DNA of 64,000 bases, taken from Fen-1245 sp963835535 (GTDB lineage Bacteria; Gemmatimonadota; Gemmatimonadetes; Gemmatimonadales; JACORV01). The stretch spans positions 806,001 to 870,000 of the forward strand of contig CAWIFL010000005.1 of NCBI GenBank assembly GCA_963835535.1, in the 5' to 3' direction. Position numbers and translations under genes: made by a program. This document shows, piece after piece, positions 8,991 through 16,424 of the stretch. The first letter of the stretch is position 1. Each line of letters starts with the position of its first letter. The notes beneath the pieces were generated by a model that saw nothing but the letters and a program-made list of their open reading frames with translations, was not told where the DNA came from and ran no database searches.

Positions 8991-10016
8991 GTGGGGAAGA
9001 CAGCGGACGGACGGCCCCGACAGGCGGAGTTTCGCTCAGCGTCGAAGACAATCTCTGAGGCAGGCCGTGCGCCGTCCGATACGAAGGGTCGCAACCACGG
9101 CCATCTGCTTGCGCTGGGATGTGAGGACGAGAACCTCTACCCGCCACTCCGCGGAGAGGGCGGCGCACGGCGGTTCTTCGCGGAGCGCGGCATCAAGTGG
9201 TGGCGGTCAGGGCAGAGCGGCGACCCGAAGGATCACGACGGTCCTACCCGGAATCTGGCGAGCTCCCAGATCGCCTGCGTGAACTTCCTCATGCCCGTCG
9301 CTACCGACCGACGTGTTCTGCTGAGCCTGCTGCGCTCGATCGATGGAGATGTCGCGGATGTTGCTGAGCTTCGGTACGCGGTGCCCGGGTCCGGGCTCGA
9401 GGTGGCGACACCGGTGGAATTCGAGTGGATTGGCCGGACGACCTCACTGGAGGGGCGGCAATTCACGCGTGGCGCGAACGTGACGAGCGCGGATGCGCTG
9501 ATTGTCGCTAACACTGATGCCGGCAGGAGACGCGCATACCTCCTCGAGTGGAAGTACGTCGAAGAGTATCCCGAGGACGAGTACTTGGGGGCCGGGTCGG
9601 CTGGCGAGACGCGAAGGAAGCGCTACGGGGAGAGGTACGCAGCGAGCCCGCTGTTCAACGGAAACGTGCCACTCGACGAGCTTCTCTATGACCCCTTCTA
9701 CCAGATCGTGCGTCTCGGGCTTCTCGCGGACAAGATGATCGGCGAGCAGGAGTTCTGCGTCGCCGAAGCGAGAGTGGTGGTCGCGTGTCCCCTTGAGAAC
9801 GTGGCGTACCGCGAGCGCGTGACCTCACCGCCACTGCGCGCGCGCTTCCCAGAAGCCCACTCCGTCGACGACGTGGCGAAGCGCTTGTGGCGAGATTCCG
9901 CCACGTTTCGGATGACTGCGCCTGAAGCGCTGTTCCAGGCTGTCCGCGGCGCATGCCTGGCCGGGCCACTTGAGGGCTGGGTGACGTACATGTCGGAGCG
10001 ATACGGCTGGGCCTAG
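8991..10016 (+). CDS. PGN_0703-family putative restriction endonuclease
   Basis: 341 residues, GTG start one base after the AddA-like stop, preceded by a near-perfect AAGGAGGT site. The N-terminal region RFFAERGIKWWRSGQSGD ... LASSQIACVNFLMP is the hallmark of the PGN_0703 family of PD-(D/E)XK proteins. The catalytic core is SADALIVANT followed by RRRAYLLEWKYVEEY, i.e. D-x(n)-E-x-K. ELLYDPFYQIVRL matches the conserved helix after the core. Biochemistry of this family is not established; it is annotated as restriction-endonuclease-like and occurs in defence neighbourhoods. Here it is the fourth nuclease-type gene in one operon. Confidence 0.8.
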   Translation: MGKTADGRPRQAEFRSASKTISEAGRAPSDTKGRNHGHLLALGCEDENLYPPLRGEGGARRFFAERGIKWWRSGQSGDPKDHDGPTRNLASSQIACVNFLMPVATDRRVLLSLLRSIDGDVADVAELRYAVPGSGLEVATPVEFEWIGRTTSLEGRQFTRGANVTSADALIVANTDAGRRRAYLLEWKYVEEYPEDEYLGAGSAGETRRKRYGERYAASPLFNGNVPLDELLYDPFYQIVRLGLLADKMIGEQEFCVAEARVVVACPLENVAYRERVTSPPLRARFPEAHSVDDVAKRLWRDSATFRMTAPEALFQAVRGACLAGPLEGWVTYMSERYGWA

Positions 10017-10044
10017 GTGTAGCCATCAACATGGGAGCGAACAA

Positions 10045-10341
10045 ATGGTGGCGATTCAGGTCATTCCGGTGACGGGCGTGGACGCTCACAAGATTCTTCG
10101 AGCGAAGGTCAGCCATGAAGCAACTACCTGGTACTGGGCGAACAAGTCGAAGACGAGGCTTCGGCACCTCAATTCAAGCGGGTACATCAGGGTGGGGACG
10201 GCGCACGGCGTGCTGGTGGCGCAGATCGTGCCGCGGAAACCGCGCGATCTGTTCTACCTGTGCGAGAAGTTCATGGGCCGGCTAGTCGCATGGTTTGAGG
10301 ACGACCTCGCGGCCATCAACGTCCAGTTCCTTCCCCGGTAG
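10045..10341 (+). CDS. Hypothetical protein, 98 aa
   Basis: ATG with a GGGAG site about 9 nt upstream, 28 nt after the previous gene. Basic, soluble protein with no recognised family. The central part (HEATTWYWANKSKTRLRHLN, then GYIRVGTAHGVLVAQIVPRKP) could form a small beta-barrel, and the C-terminus contains LYLCEKFMGRLVAWFEDDL-like helical sequence. It is co-directional and closely spaced in the AddAB-like/nuclease operon, so it is probably made with that system. No function can be assigned. Confidence 0.55.
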   Translation: MVAIQVIPVTGVDAHKILRAKVSHEATTWYWANKSKTRLRHLNSSGYIRVGTAHGVLVAQIVPRKPRDLFYLCEKFMGRLVAWFEDDLAAINVQFLPR

Positions 10342-10361
10342 ATGAGGAGGTCAGGGCAACC

Positions 10362-11300
10362 GTGGAGACGCCATTGCAGACCTACTTCGGCCGGCACACA
10401 GCCGACTTGGCCGTAGACGATGCGACCCGAGCGATGCTCTGGAACACCCCCGTGGTGGCTATCCATTACCCTCACCGTCTCGGAGCCTCTGGCATTGTGC
10501 CGGGCGAGCCTGACAGCGAGAGCCTGAATCCGGAAGACTACGATCGCTCGGGAAGACAAGCGCTGGGCGTCCTGAGGAAGATCTCTCTTCGCGGTGGTTA
10601 TGTGTGCGCGGAGTACGCTGGGCAATCGGAATGCGTTGTCGGCATAGTCCCCCCAGGAACGCCCATCACTCTTCTGCGAGGCCAGTGGCGGCATCGCGAA
10701 TGCCCCGATGGTAGGGTCGCTGTGCTGAAGGCGTTGCCGCTCCAGCACGTCAGACGCCTTCCCAAGAGTGCCAGTGCGGTAATCCTCGTCGGCCGACCAC
10801 GTCAAGGGACGCTGTCTCGGTGGCCCAGCGCCGGACATGTTATTGAAGCGCTCGTTGAACGACGCCCGCTGGATCGTAGCCTTCAGAGCCTCACTCCGGC
10901 CCAGCAGGAGGTTCTGTGTAGCGAGTTCATGCGCCTGGACTATGGAGAGCGGCATCTTCCGCGGCTTCGTTACCTGCTATTGCCACCCGGGCGCACGATG
11001 CGAGATGTGGATATCGTAGGCGTTGCCGACGACGGTCGATGGGTTTTTGGACAGGTGACGCATTTAAGGCAGGAATCCGCTGACTCGAAGCTCGAACAGT
11101 TGCGGCAGTATGGGGAGGGCTCTAAGGCGCACCTAGTGCTGTTCTGTGATTGCTCCGCTGTGAACGTTGTCGAGGGCGTTACGGTCTATCCGATCAAGCG
11201 GGTTTTCGATCTGTTCGTCAGTTCGAAGCTTGGTGCCGAGTGGCTCGACCAAGAGCTTGCATCGATGGTCACCGACAGCACCAATCCCGCGGTGGGATAG
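10362..11300 (+). CDS. Hypothetical protein with degenerate nuclease-like C-terminus
   Basis: 312 residues, GTG start 20 nt after the previous gene with an AGGAGG element upstream. The N-terminal half is of unknown type. The C-terminal third reads MRDVDIVGVADDGRWVFGQVTHL, then a helix KLEQLRQYGEG and a strand AHLVLFCDC. This order (D, two strands, Q-x-x, helix, strand) recalls the Mrr/PD-(D/E)XK fold, where D-x(n)-QxK is a known active-site variant. Here a Thr occupies the expected Lys position, so any such domain would be inactive or altered. Nuclease relationship is a weak inference; the operon membership is supported by spacing. Confidence 0.55.
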   Translation: METPLQTYFGRHTADLAVDDATRAMLWNTPVVAIHYPHRLGASGIVPGEPDSESLNPEDYDRSGRQALGVLRKISLRGGYVCAEYAGQSECVVGIVPPGTPITLLRGQWRHRECPDGRVAVLKALPLQHVRRLPKSASAVILVGRPRQGTLSRWPSAGHVIEALVERRPLDRSLQSLTPAQQEVLCSEFMRLDYGERHLPRLRYLLLPPGRTMRDVDIVGVADDGRWVFGQVTHLRQESADSKLEQLRQYGEGSKAHLVLFCDCSAVNVVEGVTVYPIKRVFDLFVSSKLGAEWLDQELASMVTDSTNPAVG

Positions 11301-11360
11301 CTAACAACGGTTGTCACACCCGCCCCCTAATATGGCCCCCAACGGGCGAAGTGCGCCTAC

Positions 11361-11394
11361 CCCAAGCCCCGCGCAAGTCTCGGCGGGGCTTGGG
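11361..11394 (+). terminator. Strong GC hairpin between operon gene 7 and the AAA+ gene
   Basis: A 12-bp perfect inverted repeat (CCCAAGCCCCGC and its complement) with a 10-nt loop. It is followed by CTTCAAAGG rather than a T-run, so it may be a weak terminator, an mRNA-stabilising hairpin or an attenuator that lowers expression of the AAA+ gene, whose start lies 22 nt further on. Confidence 0.55.
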
Positions 11395-11416
11395 CTTCAA
11401 AGGAGCCGGAGGGGAA

Positions 11417-12751
11417 ATGGATGCGGATCTGATTCACGAGGAGAACACGGTCCTGGAGGCATGGGGCCGTAAGCTGCGCGACGCAGCCGGGCTGCTTCGG
11501 CTGCCTTTCGACCCGGTTCTCGTGAGGAGCTGGATTGAGGGCGCCGATTTCGTCGCCTGCATTCGGAAGCTCGGAGGCGACGTGCTCCCCACGTCCGAGT
11601 TCAACGGCTGGGTCCTTCGCGCCCCCGACGACGCCACGACGGAAGTCCTCAAGGGCATACTGCCGGACTTCTACTCGGGTGATGCCGGCGTCGGGGACTT
11701 CTCCGGCCTCGCCGAGGTGCGTCTGGACGGCGAGCGCTTCCTCGCTCTGCGCAATGAGGAACGGGTCAACCAGTACGCGGTTCGACCGTCGCTTGTGCTC
11801 GGCGGACCCTCACTCGCGGCCACGCTGAGACTGGTGGCTCGGGTCAAGACGGTGTACGCCGAGATCTTTCGCGCCAAGCGCGTCCGCGTGTATGGAAGCG
11901 GCTTGCAGGTTCCGGAAGGGCAGCCGCTCGACGAGTCCGACCTGATTCTCCCGGCAGAATTCAAGCGTACGCTGCTTGACTATCTCGACACCTTCTGGCG
12001 GGCGGCAGGCATCTGCGCCACGCTGCGCCTGGCGCCAAGCCGCGGTGTCCTCTTCGTCGGCGGCCCGGGCACCGGAAAGACGCACACGATCCGCCATCTC
12101 GTGGGGCGGTATCCGCAGTGCAGCTTCAGCATCTTCACGGCCGCGGCCCCGGCCCACGGCTCGCTCGACGAGATCTTCGAGCACATGCTGGGACAGATGG
12201 CCTTGGACGGGCGCCCCGCCGTGGTCGTGATGGAAGATGTCGACCGCCTGTTCGATCTGGGCGGGCTTTCGCGCCAGCTGTTCCTCAACGCCCTGGACGG
12301 TCTTTTCCAGAGTGGTCAGCCGACGCTCTGGGTCGCCACGTCGAACGACCCGTCGGAACTCGCGCCGAACATTCTCGACCGGCCCGGGCGGTTCGACCGC
12401 ATCTTCGTGTTCGAGTTGCCTGGCGTCGAGGAACGCCTGACGCTCGTCGAGCGCTTCTCGCCTTGGCCTGCGGACCCGTCCGTCCTCCGGCGGGTCGCCG
12501 AGGAGGCCGACGGACTCAGCGGCGCCCACATCAAGGAGATCTGCGTATCGGCGGCTCTCGCCGCGGCCGAGGAGCCCGCCCGGTATGGCGACGCCCTGCT
12601 GGTCGAAGCCCGGCGGATGCGCGAGCAGCACCAACAGGCCCAGCGCTACGACTTTGGGCTCGGAACCAGCCAGCCAGCCGGCTTCGGGCGCGGAATCCGG
12701 GTGGCGCGCGTCGGGGAATCCGGGAGGCCGGCGGCGGGCCGAGGAGCCTGA
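11417..12751 (+). CDS. AAA+ ATPase (Cdc48/BCS1-like module) with unknown N-terminal domain
   Basis: 444 residues. ATG at 11417 follows GGAGGGGAA; a longer open frame upstream overlaps the preceding gene and is not used. Residues 1-190 are of unknown type (LHEENTVLEAWGRKL-like start, no match recognised). The AAA+ module contains Walker A GGPGTGKT (about 214-221), Walker B VVVMEDVDR (about 269-277), sensor-1 WVATSN and the arginine-finger loop ILDRPGRFDR, then a small lid domain (DGLSGAHIKEICVSAALAA). Such ATPases remodel proteins or DNA complexes. Its place after a nuclease set recalls defence systems in which an AAA+ protein gates nucleases. It could also be a separate transcription unit because of the upstream hairpin. 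Confidence 0.85.
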   Translation: MDADLIHEENTVLEAWGRKLRDAAGLLRLPFDPVLVRSWIEGADFVACIRKLGGDVLPTSEFNGWVLRAPDDATTEVLKGILPDFYSGDAGVGDFSGLAEVRLDGERFLALRNEERVNQYAVRPSLVLGGPSLAATLRLVARVKTVYAEIFRAKRVRVYGSGLQVPEGQPLDESDLILPAEFKRTLLDYLDTFWRAAGICATLRLAPSRGVLFVGGPGTGKTHTIRHLVGRYPQCSFSIFTAAAPAHGSLDEIFEHMLGQMALDGRPAVVVMEDVDRLFDLGGLSRQLFLNALDGLFQSGQPTLWVATSNDPSELAPNILDRPGRFDRIFVFELPGVEERLTLVERFSPWPADPSVLRRVAEEADGLSGAHIKEICVSAALAAAEEPARYGDALLVEARRMREQHQQAQRYDFGLGTSQPAGFGRGIRVARVGESGRPAAGRGA

Positions 12752-12833
12752 CTACGTCTCCGTTGTCACATCCCCACGCGATCATTCAGGCGGCGACACG
12801 GGAGGGGTTGTGGACGACGAGGGAGGTCCGAAG

Positions 12834-13022
12834 GTGGGCGATCGGTTCGTGACGGGCGACCGAATATCTGCAGGGGACCTCGTATACTGGGATCGGGCAG
12901 AGGACGGCACGATCACCCTCCGCCGCCTGGACGAGTGGCAGCTCGAGACGTTCGAGGGAGACGTCTTCCGCGTAGAGCGCGGCGACCGGCCGTTCACCTT
13001 CGTGTTCATCCAGGTGCGGTGA
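12834..13022 (+). CDS. Small hypothetical protein, 62 aa
   Basis: I chose the GTG at 12834 because a GGGAGG element sits 7 nt upstream; another in-frame GTG at 12810 is possible. Sequence GDLVYWDRAEDGTITLRRLDEWQ... looks like a real small beta-rich protein: charged, with hydrophobic alternation and no stop-prone codons. It begins with the same kind of GDLVyw/GDLVwi motif as the protein encoded at 13329-13553, so the two may be distantly related. Function unknown. Confidence 0.4.
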   Translation: MGDRFVTGDRISAGDLVYWDRAEDGTITLRRLDEWQLETFEGDVFRVERGDRPFTFVFIQVR

Positions 13023-13328
13023 CAGATGGAGGGCACCGGGGACCGTATGGGGCGGTTCTCAGAGTGGAGCGGTGCTCCGGCCCCTCGTTGCCGCCGAGCT
13101 GCGCGGAACCTGCGCCCCCCTCGTTGCCGACTGGAGTCGCGACACTGACGACGGCGGCTTCGTCGTGCGCCTGCGATGACGCTAGTGGCGCGGCGTGAAG
13201 GCGAACGATCCATCGGGCCGATGGTGGGCCCGGTACGCTTATTGAGGGTGGAAAGGGGCAGCGAGTCCACCGCTCTCAGCGGAAGGTGTGATGCATCAAG
13301 ATCCGGGCTTAGGCCTTCGGCCGCGTCT
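13023..13328. other. 306-bp stretch without a supported gene
   Basis: I see no frame with protein-like composition, ribosome site or homology here on either strand, and no strong hairpin. It separates two small orphan genes in the accessory region. Confidence 0.4.
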
Positions 13329-13553
13329 GTGACAGCGCCCAAGTACGGTGGGGAAGAGTGGCACGTCGGAGACTTGGTGTGGATCGCCAGGCTCGAAGGG
13401 CCAATCGCCGCGGTAATCGCGTCCGTGACGCCTTGGAAGCTGACGCTCGCCATGGGCAGCTCCAGGTTCGCTTACGAGCGAGGGTACTCGCCCAGCGATC
13501 CTTCGCTCTATCACAGCAAGCAGGAAGCGCTGGCTCGGATCCGCGATCGGTGA
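13329..13553 (+). CDS. Small hypothetical protein, 74 aa
   Basis: GTG start proposed at 13329 (VTAPKYGGEEWHVGDLVWIA); the frame is open further upstream but that part has atypical composition. The protein-like part contains VGDLVWIARLEGPIAAV, ASVTPWKLTLAM, RFAYERGYSPSDPSLYHSKQEALARI. It looks like a small SH3/PUA-like barrel protein with a C-terminal helix. No known function; no convincing ribosome site, so the start is uncertain. Confidence 0.4.
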   Translation: MTAPKYGGEEWHVGDLVWIARLEGPIAAVIASVTPWKLTLAMGSSRFAYERGYSPSDPSLYHSKQEALARIRDR

Positions 13554-13603
13554 CGGGGGGCCGGTCACGCTTGGCATTCCAACGGCAGGACGCTAAGTTG
13601 ACC

Positions 13604-13682
13604 GTTGCGCGGTGATTTCTCCGATTTGGTGGGCCGCGCACCGGAGCGATCCGGCTCGACCACCTAAGTCGCGGCCAACGGC
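13604..13682. repeat. 79-bp palindromic repeat, copy 1
   Basis: Matches the copy at 19512-19590 at 76 of 79 positions (counted by eye). The unit folds on itself: ends GTTGCGCG and CGCGGCCAAC are complementary with a 2-nt bulge, GGTGG pairs with CCACC further in, and the apex is CCGGA-GCGA-TCCGG with a GNRA-type tetraloop. It is either a REP/MITE-like element or a structured RNA. No open reading frame inside. Confidence 0.75.
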
Positions 13683-13710
13683 CCGCGACGACAACGTCGG
13701 GGGCCGTTTT
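13677..13710 (+). terminator. Rho-independent terminator
   Basis: Inverted repeat AACGGCCC ... GGGCCGTT with an inner CGACG/CGTCG stem and ACAA loop, followed by TTTT. It overlaps the last bases of the palindromic repeat. It would end transcription coming from the small gene at 13329-13553. Confidence 0.7.
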
Positions 13711-13771
13711 GCGTGGGGTGTCACACCCCACTGCGACAATTGATGGTCCGCGGCGGCCGCCGTCCCGGCCG
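13711..13771. other. Intergenic segment with hairpin
   Basis: Contains an 8-bp perfect hairpin GTGGGGTG-TCA-CACCCCAC (13713-13731) and a GC-rich GGCGGCCG tract. No gene seen. Confidence 0.4.
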
Positions 13772-13914
13772 CCGGCATGGAGAGCGCGGGTAGAGAATCG
13801 GCTCGACGACCCGCCGCCAACCGTCGCCCTTCAGCTACGGTGGCACAGCCGACCAGGCCACGCCTGGAGCCATGCGCGAACGGACGGAGCACCCGTTCTC
13901 GAAAGGGCACACCG
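13772..13914 (+). repeat. Gene leader repeat, copy 1
   Basis: The 5' leader of the gene at 13915 is related to the leader of the unrelated gene at 15138 (14998-15137). Shared blocks include GGCATGGAGAG, CGGCTCGA, CGCCAACCGT, ACGGTGGCA, CATGCGCGA and, just before the start codon, GAAAGG followed about 10 nt later by ATGAAC. Probably a shared promoter/5'UTR cassette or regulatory RNA. Confidence 0.55.
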
Positions 13915-14103
13915 ATGAACCTCGGCGACATCATCCGCGTCCTCGAAGTCCCGGCCACCATTCCGGCCGAGACGGCTCCGCACTCCGTGCCTGAGCCGGC
14001 CCCGTCCGAACCGACGCAGGCGCCGGCCAAGACCGTCCTCTACCCGATCCCCGAGATGCACTGCTTCGCGCTTTACGGCCGGAGGCCGCCATGGGCCCGG
14101 TAG
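13915..14103 (+). CDS. Small Pro/Ala-rich hypothetical protein, 62 aa
   Basis: ATG preceded by GAAAGG. Sequence starts MNLGDIIRVLEVP and continues with a Pro/Glu/Ala-rich linker (PEPAPSEPTQAPAK) before VLYPIPEMHCFALYG. It overlaps the start of the next gene by 13 nt in a different frame, suggesting coupling. Unknown function. Confidence 0.4.
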   Translation: MNLGDIIRVLEVPATIPAETAPHSVPEPAPSEPTQAPAKTVLYPIPEMHCFALYGRRPPWAR

Positions 14104-14966
14104 GCACGTTCTGGCGCGTCCCCGATCCGGTGCCGCACGCGAAGTGGTCCGGCGGCGAGCTGCTCGCCCTCCGGGCCTGGCGGCTCGCGCACTGGCGTGA
14201 CGACGGCGGCATCCGACTGCAGAGCCTGTCGCAGAATCACGTCTGGCACGGCCCGGTGTTTCACTCCGACCACATGCCGGAAGCCGATGCCCGGTGTGGC
14301 TCCGGCGTGTACGCGATGAAGCCGAGCCGGCGGCCGCGTTCGGGCGCGGCGTTCACCGGCGGTTCATCGGTGCACGACTGGCTGACCGGTGCGAACGCTT
14401 GGATCTGGGGATGGGTCGCGCTCTCCGGCCAGGTCGTCGAACACGCGGAAGGCTATCGCGCGCAGACCGCGACGGTGCGGCGGCTCCACCTCGGCCTGCA
14501 AGCCCACCTGGCGTTCCCGTGGCCGGGCGAGATCGAGGCGCTGGTCCGCGCGCTGGAGAACCGCTACCAGTGCCCGGTGCGGGTGGGGGCGTGGGAAACG
14601 CGAAAGGCCCGCCGGATCCTGTCGCTGAGGGACCTGTCGCCATCGCGGCTCCCGTCGGTGCCCGTCGTGGGACAGGCACCCGCGCCGGCAGCGAAAGTGC
14701 CGCTAGCCGTCCTGGTCCGACCGACGCCGGCGACGCCGGCACGCGTGCCGGCTCCGCGCACGCCAGCTCCAACCGCGCCCAGTTCGGCGGCGCTCATCGC
14801 GGCCTCGCCAGTCCCTTCGCGTCCCGCGACGAGGTTGCTCCGCTGGACTGGGCGTGCTCTGCACCGCCTCATCGGAGCGTTCTTCGACGCCGCCGACTGG
14901 GTGTTCGAATCGCTCGGGCGGATCATCGTGAACGAGCTGGAACTCTTGACCTACCGGCCAAAGTAG
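14091..14966 (+). CDS. Hypothetical protein with conserved N-terminal domain, Pro/Ala linker and hydrophobic C-terminus
   Basis: 291 residues. Residues about 55-150 contain RCGSGVYAMKPS, WGWVALSGQVVEHAEGYRAQ and VRRLHLGLQAHL. A C..GVYA / V.G.V.L.G.VVEH..GYRA pattern recurs in small hypothetical proteins of actinobacteria and phages, as far as I remember, with no known function. Residues 180-245 are a Pro/Ala/Thr/Val linker of low complexity. The last 50 residues (LLRWTGRALHRLIGAFFDAADWVFESLGRII) form an amphipathic or membrane-associated helix pair. Translationally coupled with the preceding small gene. Function unknown; may belong to a mobile-element cargo. Confidence 0.55.
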   Translation: MGPVGTFWRVPDPVPHAKWSGGELLALRAWRLAHWRDDGGIRLQSLSQNHVWHGPVFHSDHMPEADARCGSGVYAMKPSRRPRSGAAFTGGSSVHDWLTGANAWIWGWVALSGQVVEHAEGYRAQTATVRRLHLGLQAHLAFPWPGEIEALVRALENRYQCPVRVGAWETRKARRILSLRDLSPSRLPSVPVVGQAPAPAAKVPLAVLVRPTPATPARVPAPRTPAPTAPSSAALIAASPVPSRPATRLLRWTGRALHRLIGAFFDAADWVFESLGRIIVNELELLTYRPK

Positions 14967-14997
14967 CCGGGTTCGACGCGCAGCCTCCGTCTCGGCT

Positions 14998-15137
14998 GCC
15001 AGGCATGGAGAGGGCGGGGAGAGCACCGGCTCGATGATCCGCACGCCAACCGTGTCCCACGGTGGCAACGCCGGCCGAACGCAGCCGTTCGGGCCCATGC
15101 GCGATGAGACGGGAACGCCACACGAAAGGACCCGTCG
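14998..15137 (+). repeat. Gene leader repeat, copy 2
   Basis: Related to the leader at 13772-13914 over its whole length. It also contains an 18-bp block at 15064-15081 (GGCAACGCCGGCCGAACG) that is identical to 19588-19605, directly after the second 79-bp palindrome. GAAAGG precedes the ATG at 15138. Confidence 0.55.
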
Positions 15138-15752
15138 ATGAACACCAACCTCTTCCACGCCCGCCTCGACGCCGAGTTCCTCATCCCGCTGCTCTGGCAG
15201 GGTGGGAGCTGCATCTACCGCCCCGACGAGCCCGTGGACATCGAGGAGTTGCTATACGGCTGCATCGAGACCGACGCGGAGTGGCGCCGGGTGGATACGC
15301 TCGGCAGCGCCCCCCTCTACTCTCGGGTCGCCACGTCCGAGGTCCCGCTCGTCTTCTTCGAGTGGCCCGGGGCCGCCGAGCCCATCCACGGAAGTCTGTA
15401 CCTGGCGACCTTCGCGCTCCGCAAGACGTTCGTGATCGTGCGCTCGCGCGTCGGGCCCAACGTGGTCGTGGCGGCGTTCCGGGGGATGAGCGATCGCGAG
15501 ATCCTGCCGGCCTGCGTGTCCGCGCTCCTGGGCCGCGGTGACGAGTGGTTCGGCCACGAGCTGTTCGACGAGCCGCCCACGCGCCTCGTCAACCGCCGGC
15601 CGGATCTCCTTCCCAAGGATGCCCTGCTCGAGGGGTTCCGGGGCTGGGCCGAGCGGGTCCTCGGCGAGACCGAGCCCGCGCTGGCGGAGGCGTACCTCGA
15701 GTCCGCCTACGCGGAGGAGCCGCTGGCGGCGCCGGTGCCGAAGGCGGAGTAG
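15138..15752 (+). CDS. Hypothetical protein, 204 aa (intact copy of duplicated family)
   Basis: ATG with GAAAGG upstream, preceded by the repeated leader. No known family. Features: WQGGSCIYRPDEPVDIEELLYG, VFFEWPGAAEPIHGSLYLATFALRKTFVIVRS, DEWFGHELFDEPPTRLVNRRPDLLPKDALLEGF and a helical, acidic C-terminus. Soluble, mixed alpha/beta. A second, decayed copy of the same gene lies at 19618-20111; both copies are followed by a convergent ORF6N gene, so the two genes move or are duplicated as a unit. No function can be proposed. Confidence 0.65.
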   Translation: MNTNLFHARLDAEFLIPLLWQGGSCIYRPDEPVDIEELLYGCIETDAEWRRVDTLGSAPLYSRVATSEVPLVFFEWPGAAEPIHGSLYLATFALRKTFVIVRSRVGPNVVVAAFRGMSDREILPACVSALLGRGDEWFGHELFDEPPTRLVNRRPDLLPKDALLEGFRGWAERVLGETEPALAEAYLESAYAEEPLAAPVPKAE

Positions 15753-15763
15753 GGACTCGGGCC

Positions 15764-16336
15764 TCAGCCGGGTTGAAAGCCGATCTGCTTCGTCGGCGGG
15801 GGCGGCGGCTCGAGCATGCTCCTGATCGTCTGGATGATCGTCTTCAGGTCGTGATCGTGTGCGCCGACTCGCCGCTCCAGCTCCGAGAGCCTCGCTGCCA
15901 GTTCCGCCTGGCCCACGACCCACTCCCGCAGCCGCAGAAATGCCCGGACCACGAAGATGCTCATCTGCACGGCTCGTGGGCTGTTCAGCACGTTCGCAGC
16001 CATCACCGCACCGTGCTCGGTGAAGGCGAGGGGACGGAACTTGATGTGCTCTCCGCGCTTTAAGATCACAGATTGTGATCTTAAACCCTGCAACTCCTTG
16101 GTTTCCCTGATACTTAGGTGCAGAACGAAATCGCTCGGGAACCGGTCCGCGTTCCGTTTCACAGCTTGGTTGAGCGCGCGGGTTTGCACGCCATACAGCC
16201 TAGCCAGATCCGAGTCCAGCATGACCCGCACGCCGCGGACCGTGTGGATCTTCGCCGCGATGTCGTCAACCGGAGCAAGGCCGGTGCCGGGGGCCATGCG
16301 CGGCAGAATAGCTGCGACGGGCGGCCGTGTCGTCAT
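15764..16336 (-). CDS. ORF6N domain-containing DNA-binding protein
   Basis: 190 residues; start at the ATG giving MTTRPPVAAILP. An open frame upstream adds basic residues without homology. The ORF6N domain (about 23-110) is clear: VRGVRVMLDSDLARLYGV, LNQAVKRNADRFPSDFVLHL, LQGLRSQSVILKRG, FRPLAFTEHGAVMAANVLNS. The C-terminus is a coiled-coil (LAARLSELERRVGAHDHDLKTIIQTI) ending in a Pro-rich tail. ORF6N proteins occur on phages and mobile elements and resemble KilA-N/Rha antirepressors. Convergent with the 204-aa gene (11 nt apart) and divergent from the HNH gene. A truncated copy lies at 20168-20623 and a 3' remnant at 22959-23113. Confidence 0.88.
   Translation of the reverse strand: MTTRPPVAAILPRMAPGTGLAPVDDIAAKIHTVRGVRVMLDSDLARLYGVQTRALNQAVKRNADRFPSDFVLHLSIRETKELQGLRSQSVILKRGEHIKFRPLAFTEHGAVMAANVLNSPRAVQMSIFVVRAFLRLREWVVGQAELAARLSELERRVGAHDHDLKTIIQTIRSMLEPPPPPTKQIGFQPG
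16059..16085. repeat. 12-bp perfect inverted repeat inside the ORF6N gene
   Basis: TTTAAGATCACA-GAT-TGTGATCTTAAA. It spans the codons for LRSQSVIL. The paralogous gene keeps a perfect palindrome at the same place (20466-20492) with matching changes in both arms. Possible operator or recombination site. Confidence 0.7.
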
Positions 16337-16424
16337 CGTTTCGTTGCACCAGGCGGCACTCCCGCCGCCCTCGCGCAGGCGTCTCTCGACGCGCATCTTG
16401 GCTCGGTGACCATGCCTTCCGTCC

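Noticed and set aside
13604..13682. Integron attC site
   Set aside because: The ends are GTTG...CAAC, the reverse of the attC core-site order, and no integrase gene is seen.
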